This document shows positions 44,450-57,000 of a stretch of 64,000 nt of DNA, in pieces. The notes below the pieces were generated by a model. The model saw only the letters and a program-made list of their open reading frames with translations. It ran no database searches and was not told where the DNA came from. How positions within the stretch are numbered: the stretch's first letter is position 1; each line of letters starts with the position of its first letter. Both the position numbers and the translations under genes were made by a program. The DNA comes from Silene latifolia (lineage: Eukaryota > Streptophyta > Magnoliopsida > Caryophyllales > Caryophyllaceae): contig NC_133537.1 in assembly GCF_048544455.1 (NCBI RefSeq), positions 146,732,058 through 146,796,057 on the forward strand, in the 5' to 3' direction.

Positions 44450-46418
44450 ACTTTGGAGGCTCCTACCCTCTTGAGGTTTGTCTACTTCTTTCTTTGTTTT
44501 CTTTATTTTATCTTGATCATAGTTTGGAGAGTCCTAGCAACACGGAGGACTAACACCTCGGCCCCATTGAGGTGTTATTTTTATTGTTCCCACATGAAAA
44601 ATCCAAAATGACAATATATTGTTTCATGCATTGCATTTTGTGTGCATGAACTACCCCAAAATTTAAGACATTAGAAATAATGTCTATTTTGGTTTGGGGA
44701 AGTACATGCATACGCAACGGGAGGTAATATAAATTACGCTCTCCGTCATAAACAAAAACCCATGCATCATGTAGTGTAGATTAATATAGCTTGCATTTAG
44801 TCTAGAAATCATGCATCATACTTGCATAATTTCCTATCATATTGGCCATTGAGGACAATGCCCATATTAGTGTGGGGATGGGAAATTCTAACTTAACTTT
44901 TATTCAAAACTCCAAAAAAAATCAAAAATTTCGAAAAAATCAAAAAAAAATGAAAAATTGAAAATCCAAAAACAAGTTCATTTCCTTTGTAGTGTAGATT
45001 TGTATATATTGTTTGTATATATTATGTTTGTCTATCCTTGTTCACATTGATCGACTACGCCACATCCGAGACATGAGGATATTGAAGACCGCATGGTATG
45101 ATCTTTCCAATCTCCTTTTTCCTCTTTATGTTAACTATGTGGCTTTATTTTGATTGATGTGGTATAAACAATGTGAATTTAGGACTTGCATTTAGATTAT
45201 TTGGCATATTAGTTGGTAGAGTCATATGCATAAGGATGTATATATGTTAGTTTCATCATGGCATGTAGTTTGCATGTTTGGAAAATTTTCCGAAACCATC
45301 TACTTGGGAAACTTGACAAGTGTATATAGGCCCTAGTAGATGCCTTTTCTTCTTAAAACTTTGCTTGTTAGAATACTTGTAAAATACCCTAGGATGTGTC
45401 ATGCTAGTATCCTTTGACCCATGGATTAAGGCCTAGTCAAGAGTACCTTGTGGTGTGATAACTCCTTGGCTACCGTTTATTCCAAGGTGACCCTTGAAAC
45501 CATGCTTCTATCATCCATGTTCTACCATATTTTGTCATCAAAGGGAATGGGCACAAATATTATTCAAATTTGAGTTCAAGAAATGAAAAGAAAAGAAAAA
45601 AAAAAGTTTGCAATTGCATCAAATGAAAAGAGGAGCAAAAATACACTCCTAAAGCTTCAAATATAAGCCACCCTCACTACATATGGGGTGACTTTGAAAA
45701 TGTTCAAAAGAAAATGCAAAAAGTTGAAAATTGTCAAGTATGAAATGCCAAACATGAAAAGAAATGGCAAAAAGAAAATGTTCTCAAATGTTATATGCCA
45801 CAAGAAAATTGGGGGGAAAAACAACAACAAAAGCAAACTCCCAAATGAAACTCAAATTCTATTGATCCCTTTATCCATCGTATCCATTTTTGTGCATGGT
45901 AGAGAGGGGACGACCCTTCTTCTTGTCTAGGCAAGAGGGGGAATTCCGTGATCCTCCAGTGTTTCTAACACCATAGGGAGTCTACTCTTGACGAAAGCAT
46001 TTAACGATTGAGGACAAAGGTACCCTAGCTTGACACAACTTGGAGGTGATTTATTGGTATCCTTCTAGGCTTAGTAGTTTGAATAAATTGCATCTATGAA
46101 GGAGTGTGAACCCTTGAATTGCTTCCCTTGTTGATAATTTCCGCCACTTAGATGAGGAAAGTGTCTATTCTTTTGTAGATGCATCCATTACTTGATTTTA
46201 TGTGCTTTAATGTTTGGATGTGTCGCCATTTTGGCAAGACCCACCTTGCCTTGCAATAAGGCATCCTACCTCATGGTTGTCTTGTTGTGAGTTGAAGGGG
46301 CGGAGTGAGACCCGCTAATTGTTTCATATCGGCTATGCTATTAGGTTAGTTTAAATAACGGTCTTAGTCTTTGTCACCTCTTTACTCGGGGCGAGCAAAG
46401 GTTCGGTTTGGGGATATT
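44450..46418 (+). other. Conserved non-coding region upstream of the Athila-like 3' LTR
   Basis: No gene. Shares blocks with 15857-17830 of the minus Athila-type fragment. It holds A-rich runs near 44915-44960 and 45590-45607 and ends with the polypurine-like GGTTCGGTTTGGGGATATT before the LTR. Confidence 0.6.
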
Positions 46419-48197
46419 TGATGTGACCATTATTGGAGCATATTTAGTCCCCGAATTAGCCTTGTTCCCATGCTTTTTAGTGCATATTTGGGTCATTTAT
46501 TGTCTTTAATCCTTTGTTTTGCATATTCTTTGAGGTTTTGATCCCTTGGTAGGAAAGGAGTGCAAACCTTGCATTTTCATGGCAAAATAGAGCTAAATTG
46601 ATTGAATTCAATGACCAAGCATCAAAGAGAAGACAAGACTAGAAGGCCTTTGTACATATTGTAGTAGATGGGCAATGATGAGAAAAGATCCTTGCATCCC
46701 CAACAAAATCCCCAAGGATTGTATGAAGAAGAATGAAGAAAAGAAGAAGGGAAGAAGCTGATCAAGAATCCGAGCGGATTGCCCTCTGGACGCCCGTCCA
46801 GCACAAGGAATCCGAGCGTCTTCCTCAGAGGGACGCTCGTCCAAAACCACCACAATCCGCCCGTCCACCCAACAAATCCGCTCGTCCAAAAGACCCACAA
46901 TCCGCTCGTCCCGTGCCCTGGACGCTCAGATTGTGTGACAGCTATTCCGTTTTCTTCTTGCTCTATGAAGGATGCGCATACCTCGGGAAAGACTAGCAAA
47001 AAGGAGACTCGCATATTCTTCTGAGAGGAGAGATTCCTCAAGGACTTAATCGTCATTTAAGCCCTTAGTAAACCCTAATTTGTGTACCTAATCCCCACTA
47101 TAAATACCCCATTAGTCTAATTAGATAATCATGTTCTTCTTATCAATCTTTAGTGTAGTTTATATCAATCTAATCCTCTTTAATCTTGTAATCAACTTTT
47201 AATCAAGTCTTAATACAAATCTCATTTCCTTAATCTTTCTTTTGTTCATCTTTCATTTTGGGTAATTGAAGATTATTTGGGTTATTATTGGGCGATTGAC
47301 AACCTTCCAATCAATCATCAAGTACTTCTATTATTCCTTGCTTTATTATTGGAATCATTAATAGGTATAATTCTCTTAATCCCTTTTTAATTATTGTTAA
47401 TCATCTTCATTTATTCATCATGTTTTACTTTGTTGGTATGATTGACAACCTTGCTAGCATGTTCAACATGATAATGAGTGAGTAGTTTCCTTAACTAGGG
47501 TTAATGGGTAATTAGGGGAAACCAACATGGGGGATGATTCATGCTTAAATTAATATGTTTTCATAGTTTATTTGCTTGCTTGTTGTGATCTCGACTTATG
47601 CACATGTTATGTTTGATGAAATGCGAGCCTATGAATCCTTACATTTTTTACCCATCACCTATCTTTTCAATGAGACTTGTAAGACATAAACCAACTCGAG
47701 TCTCATTAGACCATGCATATAGTTGAGTAGGGAAGATTATGTCGACTTGTAGGTGTTGTACAATCTAATCGATTCGGCTCCGGGACCCAAACTTTCCTAG
47801 GATTGTAAGATATAAACCAACTCGATCCATCACAACAATAATTGCTTGCTTATAATCTGAGAATATGTTTGTATGATCAATTCCCATGAATCCCCTATGA
47901 CCCCATGACACCCTAGTGCCTTTTATCAATTGTTTACATCCCTTTTTAATCATCTTGCTTGTTTACTTTCATTGCTATTTAGTTTAGTGATCTTCTATTC
48001 CAACCCCAAATTGTGACACCCCTAGACACCGCTAGTTACAATTGAAAATCTCACTTCAATACCCGTCCCTTGGGATCCGACCTTTACTTGCCTCTTTACT
48101 AATAGTAGAGTTGTTTGTGGAGTTATAAATATTGTTTTGGTCTAGGTGCTCCTAACGACAAGTACCGAAAACTAAACCTCTCAAGAGGGTTCGACCA
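46419..48197 (+). repeat. 3' LTR of the Athila-like element
   Basis: 1779 bp, TGATGTGACC...TTCGACCA, followed by the GGGTA duplication. Palindrome cluster at 46767-46932 and TATA box near 47100, as in the 5' copy. Scattered single-base differences from the 5' LTR. Confidence 0.9.
46767..46932 (+). promoter_or_regulatory. Cluster of composite palindromes in the 3' LTR
   Basis: The same eight sites as in the 5' LTR. Site 7 here reads AATCCGCTCGTCCC (5' LTR: AATCCGTTCGTCTC) and site 8 has lost one base of symmetry (GGACGCTCAGATT). Confidence 0.8.
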
Positions 48198-48202
48198 GGG
48201 TA

Positions 48203-48434
48203 CATGGTCTTTATCTCCTCTTCATTCTTGGTCATTAGTACCCTCAATTAAGCTCCTAGTTTCTCCATTTATGCACGATTTACGCTCATTTTTCTTCCTT
48301 TCCTACAAATGGGCTAAAATCTTATAGAATAACAAATAGGAAGCAAAAGACGCCGAAATGACCCTAATAAATGCAAATAAGCATGCAAAACGAGGTTAAT
48401 AAGGGATTAAAAGTGCGCTTTTTATGACCACATC
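48203..48434 (-). repeat. Minus-strand Athila-type LTR, part 2 (LTR start)
   Basis: On the minus strand this begins TGATGTGGTCATAAAAAGCG at 48434, the family's LTR start. It joins 20841 across the nested elements. Confidence 0.65.
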
Positions 48435-50480
48435 ATGAGTATTACAGACCCGAACCCAAAACGATTTGTTGTACTTATTGTTCCTATTATCCCGATCTAT
48501 AATTGACCAATACTAACCAGGCTTGAACCAAAGAAGCAGCCTGATCTGATCAAACCCTAACAAACATGACTCGGACCGCCTTAACCCGACACGTAACCGA
48601 CCTGAGTGAGCTTATTGCCACCTCTAGATTCTTCCCTTTTCATTTGGGCTCTTGGATTAAGCAAGCAAATTTAGACCACACAAAACACACTACCCCACAT
48701 GCAATTGAATTTGAACCACACAAAGCTTCTAAAAAATCAGAGAGGGAAGAAATATGAATAAATTCCAAATGGAAATAGGGAAAAATACATTGAATAGAAG
48801 TGTGAAAAAGTCAATGTTACCATTGATGTGGTATGGAGGGAGTAATAATTAGTACTTCTATTGTAAAAAATTTGCTAACGAGGTTGCGATCCAAAACAAT
48901 GTGAGTCAAACCAATGCCAAGATGGAGTGAATAGGAAAAGAAAAGAAGTAAGGTAGTAATTGGAAACGTGAAACTAATTTCATTTTCCTGATTTCAACTA
49001 TAGAAATCAAAATGTTTGAATTCAATTCCAAAAGTTTGTCTGGGAAATCCATGGAATTGGAATTGGGGGGGGGGGGATTTGGATAGAGGTTGTCGAATTT
49101 TATTTTATTTTTTTAAAAAGAATAAATATTGCCTGTCACGAAAATATTTGCAATCGAAAAAAATATCATAAACAAAAAAATTACGATGAAATTTGCATAA
49201 CATAAAAACGTAAATAGTGATGGAACTGAAATCACGACTATATGATAGGAACTTAAGAGTCTCAAATTTTAACTAGGTTGTAATTGATAAGAAATTAAGT
49301 CCAATTTCAATCCCAAATTTTAGGGGTTCCCAATCGCATGAAATGTCTTAATTATGGAATTCAATTCCAATTTGAGGTTTTCAAACGTGCCATTTTGGAA
49401 ACTTGAAATCAAAACTAAATTCAGGATTGAATATTAAAATTCCGTCATTGCTCTTTCATGGAAAACTTTTACTCATACATGGACTTTTTATCATTATTTT
49501 TTCTTACCTACCCTTCTTCTAAAAAAATACTTCCAAATTCTCTCTACTTCTCTTCCTTCCAAAACTCACCAAATTCAATTCAAATAATTCAATTATGGGT
49601 ACTATCTTTTATGTTGATCAAGTAAGAATGATCCTAATTTTATTAACTATGCATGAACAATATTGAATTAGGGGATTTAATTAATCGGGGTTAAAGAAAT
49701 TAGGGTTTGTAAAATTTTGTGTTAAAACAAAATTAGGAACACTGGAAGGGCGGTTATGGTGGAAGGAAGGGTCAGAGTTCAGCACGTCGGAGGGCGACAC
49801 GTTATGGCCGGTGTCAGAAGGCAAGGGAGAGGAACAGTAGGGAGGCAATACTTGGGACAACAAAGTTACTGCCGGAGGCGAGGAGGAGGGGATGTGGTTA
49901 CCAGCGTTCGTGGTTGCCGACGTTCAGGAGGCTGTATTGATGGTGTGGTGTGGCGCGGATGGCTTGATTACAGCTAGTCTTAGGGAGGCGACATAAATGG
50001 ACGACAAGAAGACGATGGTTGTGGCGTGCAGGTGGCGGGTTTGTGGGGTCCGGGTGGTGCGTTGGTACTGAGGGGGCTGGTATGGCTGTGGTGGTAGTTG
50101 TATGTGGCGGTTGGTTGGTGATTTTTGAGTAAGTAATTTAAGGGGTTTATTGGAATTGGAACAAAATGGTAAATGAAGTTATAAAAATATCAAGGGTATA
50201 ACGGTCATTCATATCTATAACTGAGTAAATTATGTCCATGAATAAGCATAAACCTAAAATTAAAAGTCACAGTCATGGTTGAATTTAATCTTAACTATAA
50301 CTCATTCTTATTGCTCATACGAACTGATCTTCTAACCAATCTCCTTCAACCTCTCATTCATCTTCTAAAGAATATCATTCACTCCAAATTCAACCCACTT
50401 CTCCCATTAAACTCCTCCATAAAACTGACAAGGCTAAAGTCGTATCACCTTAATCAAAATAAACCTAACTCAGTACTAAT
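48435..50480. other. AT-rich sequence without a recognisable gene
   Basis: Short open frames only. A run of G lies near 49067-49077, and a GT/GG-rich patch at 49740-50110 gives small open frames on both strands that look compositional. ATGGAGGGAGTA near 48832 resembles one end of a Stowaway MITE, but the other end was not found. Confidence 0.5.
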
Positions 50481-51560
50481 AAATAGCTAGCGGTAAGTAG
50501 GGTATCATATCCACAGGGAGGCGGTAATTATCTAGTTTGTTTTATCTAAGTTCATCTTAAGGTAACAGTTTTCTTGAAGATTGGTTTTGTTTGTTTGATT
50601 TCGAAACTAATTGCAATAAAGTAAAAGATGAATTCAATAAGATTTAAAAGTCTAGAGATCAAGTTTACTAGGTAGTTATCCAGGGGTGTGATTTAATTAA
50701 TTAACGGAGCAATTTATGTTGTTTAAGGTCATATGATCAGTCGATTCTAATATGCCATTTAGATCTAAACTTAACATGCAGTCGCTATCATTAAGTCAGT
50801 CTATTCAGTTATCGCAGCCTATATTAGTCTTAACCCAGCCGGTGATAATCCTAATTTACAATACTAATTAAGTCAGTCTATTCAGTTATCAATTAGATTC
50901 AAAACCATAACTGAACAACAACCAAAAGTAGTTTAACAGTTAATGTATTAATTACCCCCTTCTAACATGATCCTAGATCCTCTTACCCTTGATTAGGAGT
51001 TTAGCTACACATACTAGTAATAAAAACAACAATAACATTGAAGGCAAACATAATTGAAATCATAAATAAGATGAACAATGAATTAATATTGTAAACTAGA
51101 AATTGAATTAACAATAACTAAAGAAAGATTAATGAATACCGTAATTAAAGTACGTAGATTCGGATGCAATGCGTAAATAAACTAAGTCTAAAGTATTCTA
51201 AGAATTTTTAATGTAAAAGAGGCGTAAAATAATAATAGGGCACGAGTTTGGTATTTATACAAAATATAAACCGGCTTTAGAAAATTGCGCGGAATGTCTT
51301 CAGCACGTAGGATACTCGATCAAGTGCAAGTGCACTCGATCAATTACACACTGCACACTCGATCAAGTGCTGGAAGACTTGATCGAGGAACCTTAGAATT
51401 CAGCTTCTTTTCATGTTTTCTCCTTTTCTTTCCTTACATTCTTCTTGATTTTTGTGTCATCCTTTCTTCCTTTTCTTCCAAATCCCCGTTTCAAAAAAGG
51501 CTAGAATGGAGAGCAAATTAAAGTCGAGTCATTTAAGAAGGAAATAATAATAGGCCATTG
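50480..51560 (-). repeat. LTR-like region, minus orientation
   Basis: Minus-strand TATA box TTTGTATAAATACC at about 51250-51263. Upstream of it lies a cluster of ACTCGATCAAGTGC-type palindromes (51314-51387); downstream is a long leader ending near GGTAAGTAGGG...CCACAGGGAGGCGG (50493-50525), resembling the end region of the Athila-type LTR near 14200. Borders and class were not determined. Confidence 0.4.
51314..51387 (-). promoter_or_regulatory. Cluster of CTCGATCAAG palindromes
   Basis: Four related sites: ACTCGATCAAGTGC, CACTCGATCAATT, ACTCGATCAAGTGC, ACTTGATCGAGG. They lie 50-130 bp upstream of the minus-strand TATA box. Confidence 0.6.
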
Positions 51561-51930
51561 GTATTAGAGAAATAATAATCCTCCTATATAATAAGAGAAT
51601 AAAACTCTCCAAAGTTTTCCCTCCAAAAGGTATCGAGCTAAATAAGGAAACAAAAATACTTCTTTTTTTAAGTTATTATCATTTCATCAAAATATAACCT
51701 TTTAATCAAATTATAGTATTTTCTTTAAAATCTAAATTATATATTTTAATTACAATAAGATAAATTCACTATAATTTTATAAACTGTAAATTTCTAAATT
51801 TTTGTTATGTATTATTATATATAAGAGAATGATTTGACACATTTTGTATAAAACAAAACATTAAACTGATATAACTAGCTTCATCACAAAAAAAAATAAA
51901 AAAAATAATCATCAACATAATTTGAGAAAT

Positions 51931-52264
51931 AATATTATTTTCATTTTGAGTGCCCAAGTTTTTGCAAAATTCCAATTTGGGTACCTCACATTTACAAAAT
52001 TGCACTTTGGGTGTCCAAGTTTTTAAGCAAATGCATTTTAGGTGTCCAAAATTTTAGTAACTCTATTTTATGTGCCTGATAATTATCTCACCTGTGTAAT
52101 TTTGCTAAGCTAATATGCCCAATTAATTACACTAATAATATATTTAACAAATTTAGGAGCCAATAAACTTAGGATTAATTGGGCATGTTAGCTTAGCAAA
52201 ATCACACAAGTATGAATTAGGCATTTAAAATAGAGTTACTCAAATTTAGGGCACCTAAAATACA
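51931..52264. mobile_element. Long-hairpin foldback element, left part
   Basis: The sequence from about 51931 to 52130 pairs with 52165-52264 followed by 62894-62997. Outer arm: TTATTTTCATTTTGAGTGCC here against GGGTTATTTTCACTTTGGGT on the minus strand at the far end. Inner arm: AGTAACTCTATTTTATGTGC against the reverse strand near 52230. Without the CACTA insertion it would be about 435 bp. No coding capacity. Target duplication not determined. Confidence 0.7.
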
Positions 52265-52440
52265 CACTAGTACAAAAGAGTTAATTTGCGGCTATAGATT
52301 TGAGGCGTTTTTGGCCAATAGACGCAAATTAATATTTTTTTTTTAAAGACACAGAAATCAATTGAGGCGTATTGTTGCTTAACGCCTCAAATAAATTATA
52401 AGAGGTGTTTTCCTATTTAACGCTGCAAGTGGTTTTAATA
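52265..52440 (+). repeat. Left TIR and subterminal repeats of the CACTA element
   Basis: The TIR is followed by GAGGCGTTTTTGG, GAGGCGTATTG, AACGCCTCAAAT and GAGGTGTTTTCC motifs over 150 bp. Confidence 0.8.
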
Positions 52441-52643
52441 ATATATTCCAAATTAATAAACACTTTACCCTATCCCTTATCTTAAACAACCCGCCCAAAC
52501 ACAATCTCAGAGAAACCACACAAACACAATCTCACAAACACACAAACACAATCGCTAGAAACTACAATCGCCGACAACCAAAATCTCCGACAACCAATTC
52601 GCCAGTAACCACTCCGCCCAATTCGATAGAAAGCTTCCACCTT

Positions 52644-54035
52644 GTAAGTATTTTTTCTTTTAATTATACTGCGTTTTTACTTTAGATTATTGTCGATTAG
52701 GATTACTTATGAACTCGTTAATTGTGGCAATTTAATCGGTTGTTTTTATTGTATTAGTTAGGCTATCGCCATAATTCAGAAACAAACTTGTAGATATATA
52801 CATATATGTATATGACATATGGTTATGTGTATGTAAAATTTTAGGGTTATATGTATGAAAGTTCAATTAGGCTTATGGGTACTATAAGGGCTTTTGTTAA
52901 TTGAAATTTTGAATCCTTTGTTTCTCAATTCTTTGTTTTCAATCAGAATCATTTAGGGTTATGCGTAAAAGTAGTTACTTTATGTAAAATTGCAGAAATT
53001 CGGTAGGCTTATGCTAAATTTGACATGTTTTACCGATTACAGAATTAAATGAAATGTAAAAGGTAAGATGGTATCTGTCGCAAATCGTCTACTGGTTTCT
53101 GCAGTTGAAATTTTTGTTCTTTAGGCTCAGTGCTTTAGGCTTGCATCTTTTAGTACTAGATGTTGTTCGCTTATGTTTAATTCATGTATGTTTTAGGCAG
53201 GGGGCGGATCTAGGGCTTGGCTACTAGGGTTAAACCCCTAGTAGTTTTGAAGGAAAAAGATATATACAGTATCTAATACTAATCTCTCAGTATTATCCTT
53301 GTGGTGTGTTGGTTTGATAGTTAGTTTTCACACACACACATCTTGTGTTCAAGTCCCAATGTGAACTAAATTTTTGCTATTAAATACATTCATACCTGTT
53401 AGTTGTTCTGCCTGTACATTGGTTTTCCTCACTTTTATTTTGCCTTTTTAATTTTTTTCTACCTACCTCCATGTTGCAGTATATATTTTTTATGAATACT
53501 CTAATTTTTTAGGGAAATATGTTTTTAATATTCTTTTTTTTTTTATTTGTTGTACCTATTTGTCTTCTTATCTTCATGATTTTTTTGGATTTCCTATTTA
53601 TCATCAATCATTTTACGACTAACGGTTAAATATAGGAAAAAAGTATGTGCTTCATAATGATGTTTATATATATTTTTCCTAATTTTTTAGTATGATTTTG
53701 AAAGATATGTATATATAGTTTGCCGCTAAAATAGTTAGAACATTATAAATTAGGTCCATTCAATATAAACCGAAATGAAATAGTAATATCTCTAAGAAAT
53801 ACTTGTAAACTGTAATTTTTAATTTTTTGTTACGTTAAAACTTTCAGAACTTACCGGCTTATCATATCTTATACTTCGTATTTTAGTTTATATCCCAAAT
53901 CTCAAAAATAAAAATTATATGTTTATAAAATTTAGCCCTAGGTGTATGGCATTCCTAGTTCCGCCCCACTTTTAGGGAACTTTCTTCCATATATTAAGAG
54001 TATGTAACATTTTATGTGTTTATATCATTCTCCAG
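52644..54035 (+). other. Likely 5'-UTR intron of the TNP2 gene
   Basis: Donor CTT/GTAAGT at 52644 after an AC-rich leader (52490-52643), acceptor TTCTCCAG at 54035, 30 bp before the ATG at 54066. It contains a hAT-like MITE. Confidence 0.5.
53198..53968. mobile_element. hAT-like MITE inside the TNP2 leader intron
   Basis: The left end CAGGGGGCGGATCTAGG and the right end (minus strand) TGGGGCGGAACTAGG form imperfect inverted repeats. Flanking 8-mers GTTTTAGG (53190-53197) and CTTTTAGG (53969-53976) match at seven of eight positions, as for a hAT duplication. No transposase. Inside, near 53355, TGTTCAAGTCCC resembles a pol III B box. Confidence 0.55.
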
Positions 54036-54065
54036 GCCGCGTTACTTTAGTTAGTTACGATTGAG

Positions 54066-57000
54066 ATGGATCGGAGTTGGATGTATGGTAACCGTAGTTC
54101 AATGGATTTTAAGAAAGGGGTGGAAGATTTTTGTAGAAGTGCATTTAATTATGCCAAAAGGATGGGTGATGATGAGTTTTTTTGCCCTTGTGTTGATTGC
54201 TCCAATGTGGAAACCGTTCCTAGCATAAGGGTGTTAAGGGAACATGTTGTTTGTCGTGGGTTTAGACAAGATTATCACATTTGGATATGGCATGGTGAAG
54301 AAGGAGTATATAGGGAAGATAGTAGCATAAATGATCAAATGACTGAGCAACATGAAGAAAATGAACACCATGTAGACATAGAACACCACTTAGAGGAGGA
54401 ACCTAATCCTACTATTGATGTTTCTGATGAGGACACTAGAGTTACTATTGACGATGAAAATGTGGACGATGATGATGATCGGTTAAATGAGATGTTAAAT
54501 GGGCTTGAAGATGAAATGAGTAACCGACCTGATGTATTTGAGAGTTTGATGCAGGCATCTGAAACTCCGTTATATCCTGGATGTATTAAATATACTAAGT
54601 TGTATGCGGTGCTAACATTTTTTAACATTAAAGCAAAACATGGTTGGAGTGACAAAAGCTTCACAGAGTTGTTGGAAGCTTTGCAAGACATGTTCCCCGA
54701 AGGAAACCAAATCCCAAAGTCAAATTATTATGCTAAAAAATTGTTGTGTCCGTTGGATTTAGGCTACGAGAAAATTGATGCTTGTCCAAATGATTGTCTA
54801 CTATATCGCAATGAGTACAGCCATTTACATGAGTGTCCGCATTGTAGTAAATCACGTTACAAGTTGGCAGATGGGATTGAGTTTGAGCTTGGTAAGAAGT
54901 ATCCTTCTGCAAAGGTGCTATGGTATCTTCCAATAATACCACGCCTTATACGTTTGTTTTCTATCAAGAGTGATGCTAAGCATTTGAGGTGGCATGCTGA
55001 GGGGAGGAAGAAAGACGGGAAGCTTAGGCATCCGACAGATTCTCCTCAGTGGGAAATAATTGATGATAAGTACCCTGAATTTAAGAATGAAGTTAGAAAT
55101 TTGAGACTTGGGCTTAGCACGGATGGGATGAACCCATTTGGTAGTTTGAGCAGTTTACATAGCACATGGCCAGTTCTATTGGTGATTTATAATTTGCCTC
55201 CCTGGTTAACCATGAAGCGGAAGTACATTATGCTGTCACTTTTAATATCTGGGCCTAAGCAACCAGGGAATGACATAGATATTTACCTTGCTCCACTAAT
55301 TGATGATCTTAAGAAGTTATGGTACGAAGGTGTAACCGCGTTCGATGCACATGCTAATGAGAATTTTATGTTGCGTGCAATGTTATTTTGTACCATTAAC
55401 GACTATCCAGCTTATGGTAATTTGTCGGGATATAAAGTGAAGGGAAAGAAAGCATGCCCTATATGTGATGATGACATGAAATCAACATATTTAACACATT
55501 CTGGGAAATATGTTTACCTGGATAATAGAAGGTCACTCAAACGCTTTCACCCTTATAGGAAAAAGAAGTTACCATTCAATGGAAAAGTGGAGGAAGAAGT
55601 AGCTCGTAAACCACTGAGCGGAAAAGAGGTATATGAGAGGGTTAAAGATATAAAAACAGTTTTTGGTAAGACTGTTAAAATGAAAGAGTCGGGCTGTCTA
55701 TGGAAGAAAAAGTCTATCTTTTGGGAACTTCCATATTGGCAGGACTTGCCAGTAAGACATTGTCTTGATGTGATGCATATAGAGAAGAATGTATGTGATG
55801 CTCTTTTAGGAACACTGCTCAATTTACCAGGTAAGACAAAGGATGGCCTGAAAGTGCGTAAAGATATGGAGGATATGAAAATTCGATCAAAGTTATGGCC
55901 AGTTGAGAAAGATAAGAGTAGGAAGGGGAAAGGTTCATCCTTTTATCTTCCACCAGCTTGTTACACCCTTTCTAAAGTAGAAAAAAAATTATTCTGTGAA
56001 TGTTTGTACGGGATTAAGGTCCCTACTGGGTTCTCATCTAATATAAAGAGGCTAGTATCTAGGAATGATTTAAAATTAATTGGCATGAAGTCCCATGATT
56101 GTCATGTCATGATACAAGTGTTCTTACCAATCGCAATTCGCGGGATTTTGCCAAAGTATGTAAGATGTGCCATTACTAAACTTTGCTCATTTTTTAATAC
56201 AATATGTAATAAAGTGGTTGATCCGGAGACACTAGATGCACTACAAGTCGATGTTATTGAAACACTTTGTCAGTTCGAGATGTATTTTCCACCTTCTTTT
56301 TTTGATATTATGGTTCATCTAATTTCACATGTTGTCCGAGAGATTAAGTTGTGTGGTCCTGTATTTCTGAGGCGGGCTTATCCCTTTGAAAGGCACATGG
56401 GTGCCTTACAAGATATGGTAAGGAATCCAGCCCGACCTGAAGCTAGTATTGTTCAAGGGATTGTCAGTGAGGAGGTCTATGAGTATTGTAGTGAGTTTGT
56501 GAACAAGCTTCGGGCTATTGGTCTGCCAAGGACTAGAGATGATGGAAGGTTTGAAGGCAAAGGCCTTGTTGGTGCTAAAGAAATCTCACCGCCATCAAAT
56601 TTAAGAAATAAAGCACATTTATACGCGTTACAACAAAGTGAAGCCGTACAACCATATTTGGAAAGACATAAGCAGGACTTAGCTTCCATCTATCCTTCTA
56701 AAGGTGAAATGTGGTTGATGAAAGAGCATAATCGTACATTTGTGGAGTGGTTTTACAATGAAGTAATGAAAGAATTGTCAAATACAGACAATGTTTTACC
56801 TGATACAATCAAATGGTTGGCAAATGGTCCTAGAGAAAGTGTGCACTCTTACGAAGGGTTTACCATAAATGGATACACTTTCTATACCGAACGCCAAGAT
56901 AAAAAGTCATTATTAGTGCAGAATAGTGGTGTGTCGATGGTTGCATCTTCAAGAGAATTTGCCAATTCTAAGGATAAATCACCCATTGATGCGACACTAT

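Larger units (their letters stand above)
31613..48197 (+). mobile_element. Athila-like Ty3 retrotransposon carrying an inserted LINE
   Basis: LTRs of about 1.78 kb start TGATGTGACC and end TTCGACCA. The target duplication GGGTA is at 20837-20841 and 48198-48202, since the Tat-like element later inserted at its left edge. The primer site is complementary to tRNA-Asp. Order: gag start, LINE insertion, RT, RNase H, integrase, long spacer, ATHILA ORF-1-type extra ORF, conserved non-coding region, polypurine-like tract, LTR. The stretch from mid-gag to the protease is missing around the LINE. Stops, frameshifts and a changed RT active site make it dead. Confidence 0.9.

Noticed and set aside
48820..48845. 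Stowaway-type MITE end (ATGGAGGGAGTA)
   Set aside because: No matching inverted end or clear TA duplication was found within several hundred bases.
49681..49977. Small overlapping open frames on both strands in a GT-rich patch
   Set aside because: Composition explains them; no recognisable domain, and the frames end without splice context.
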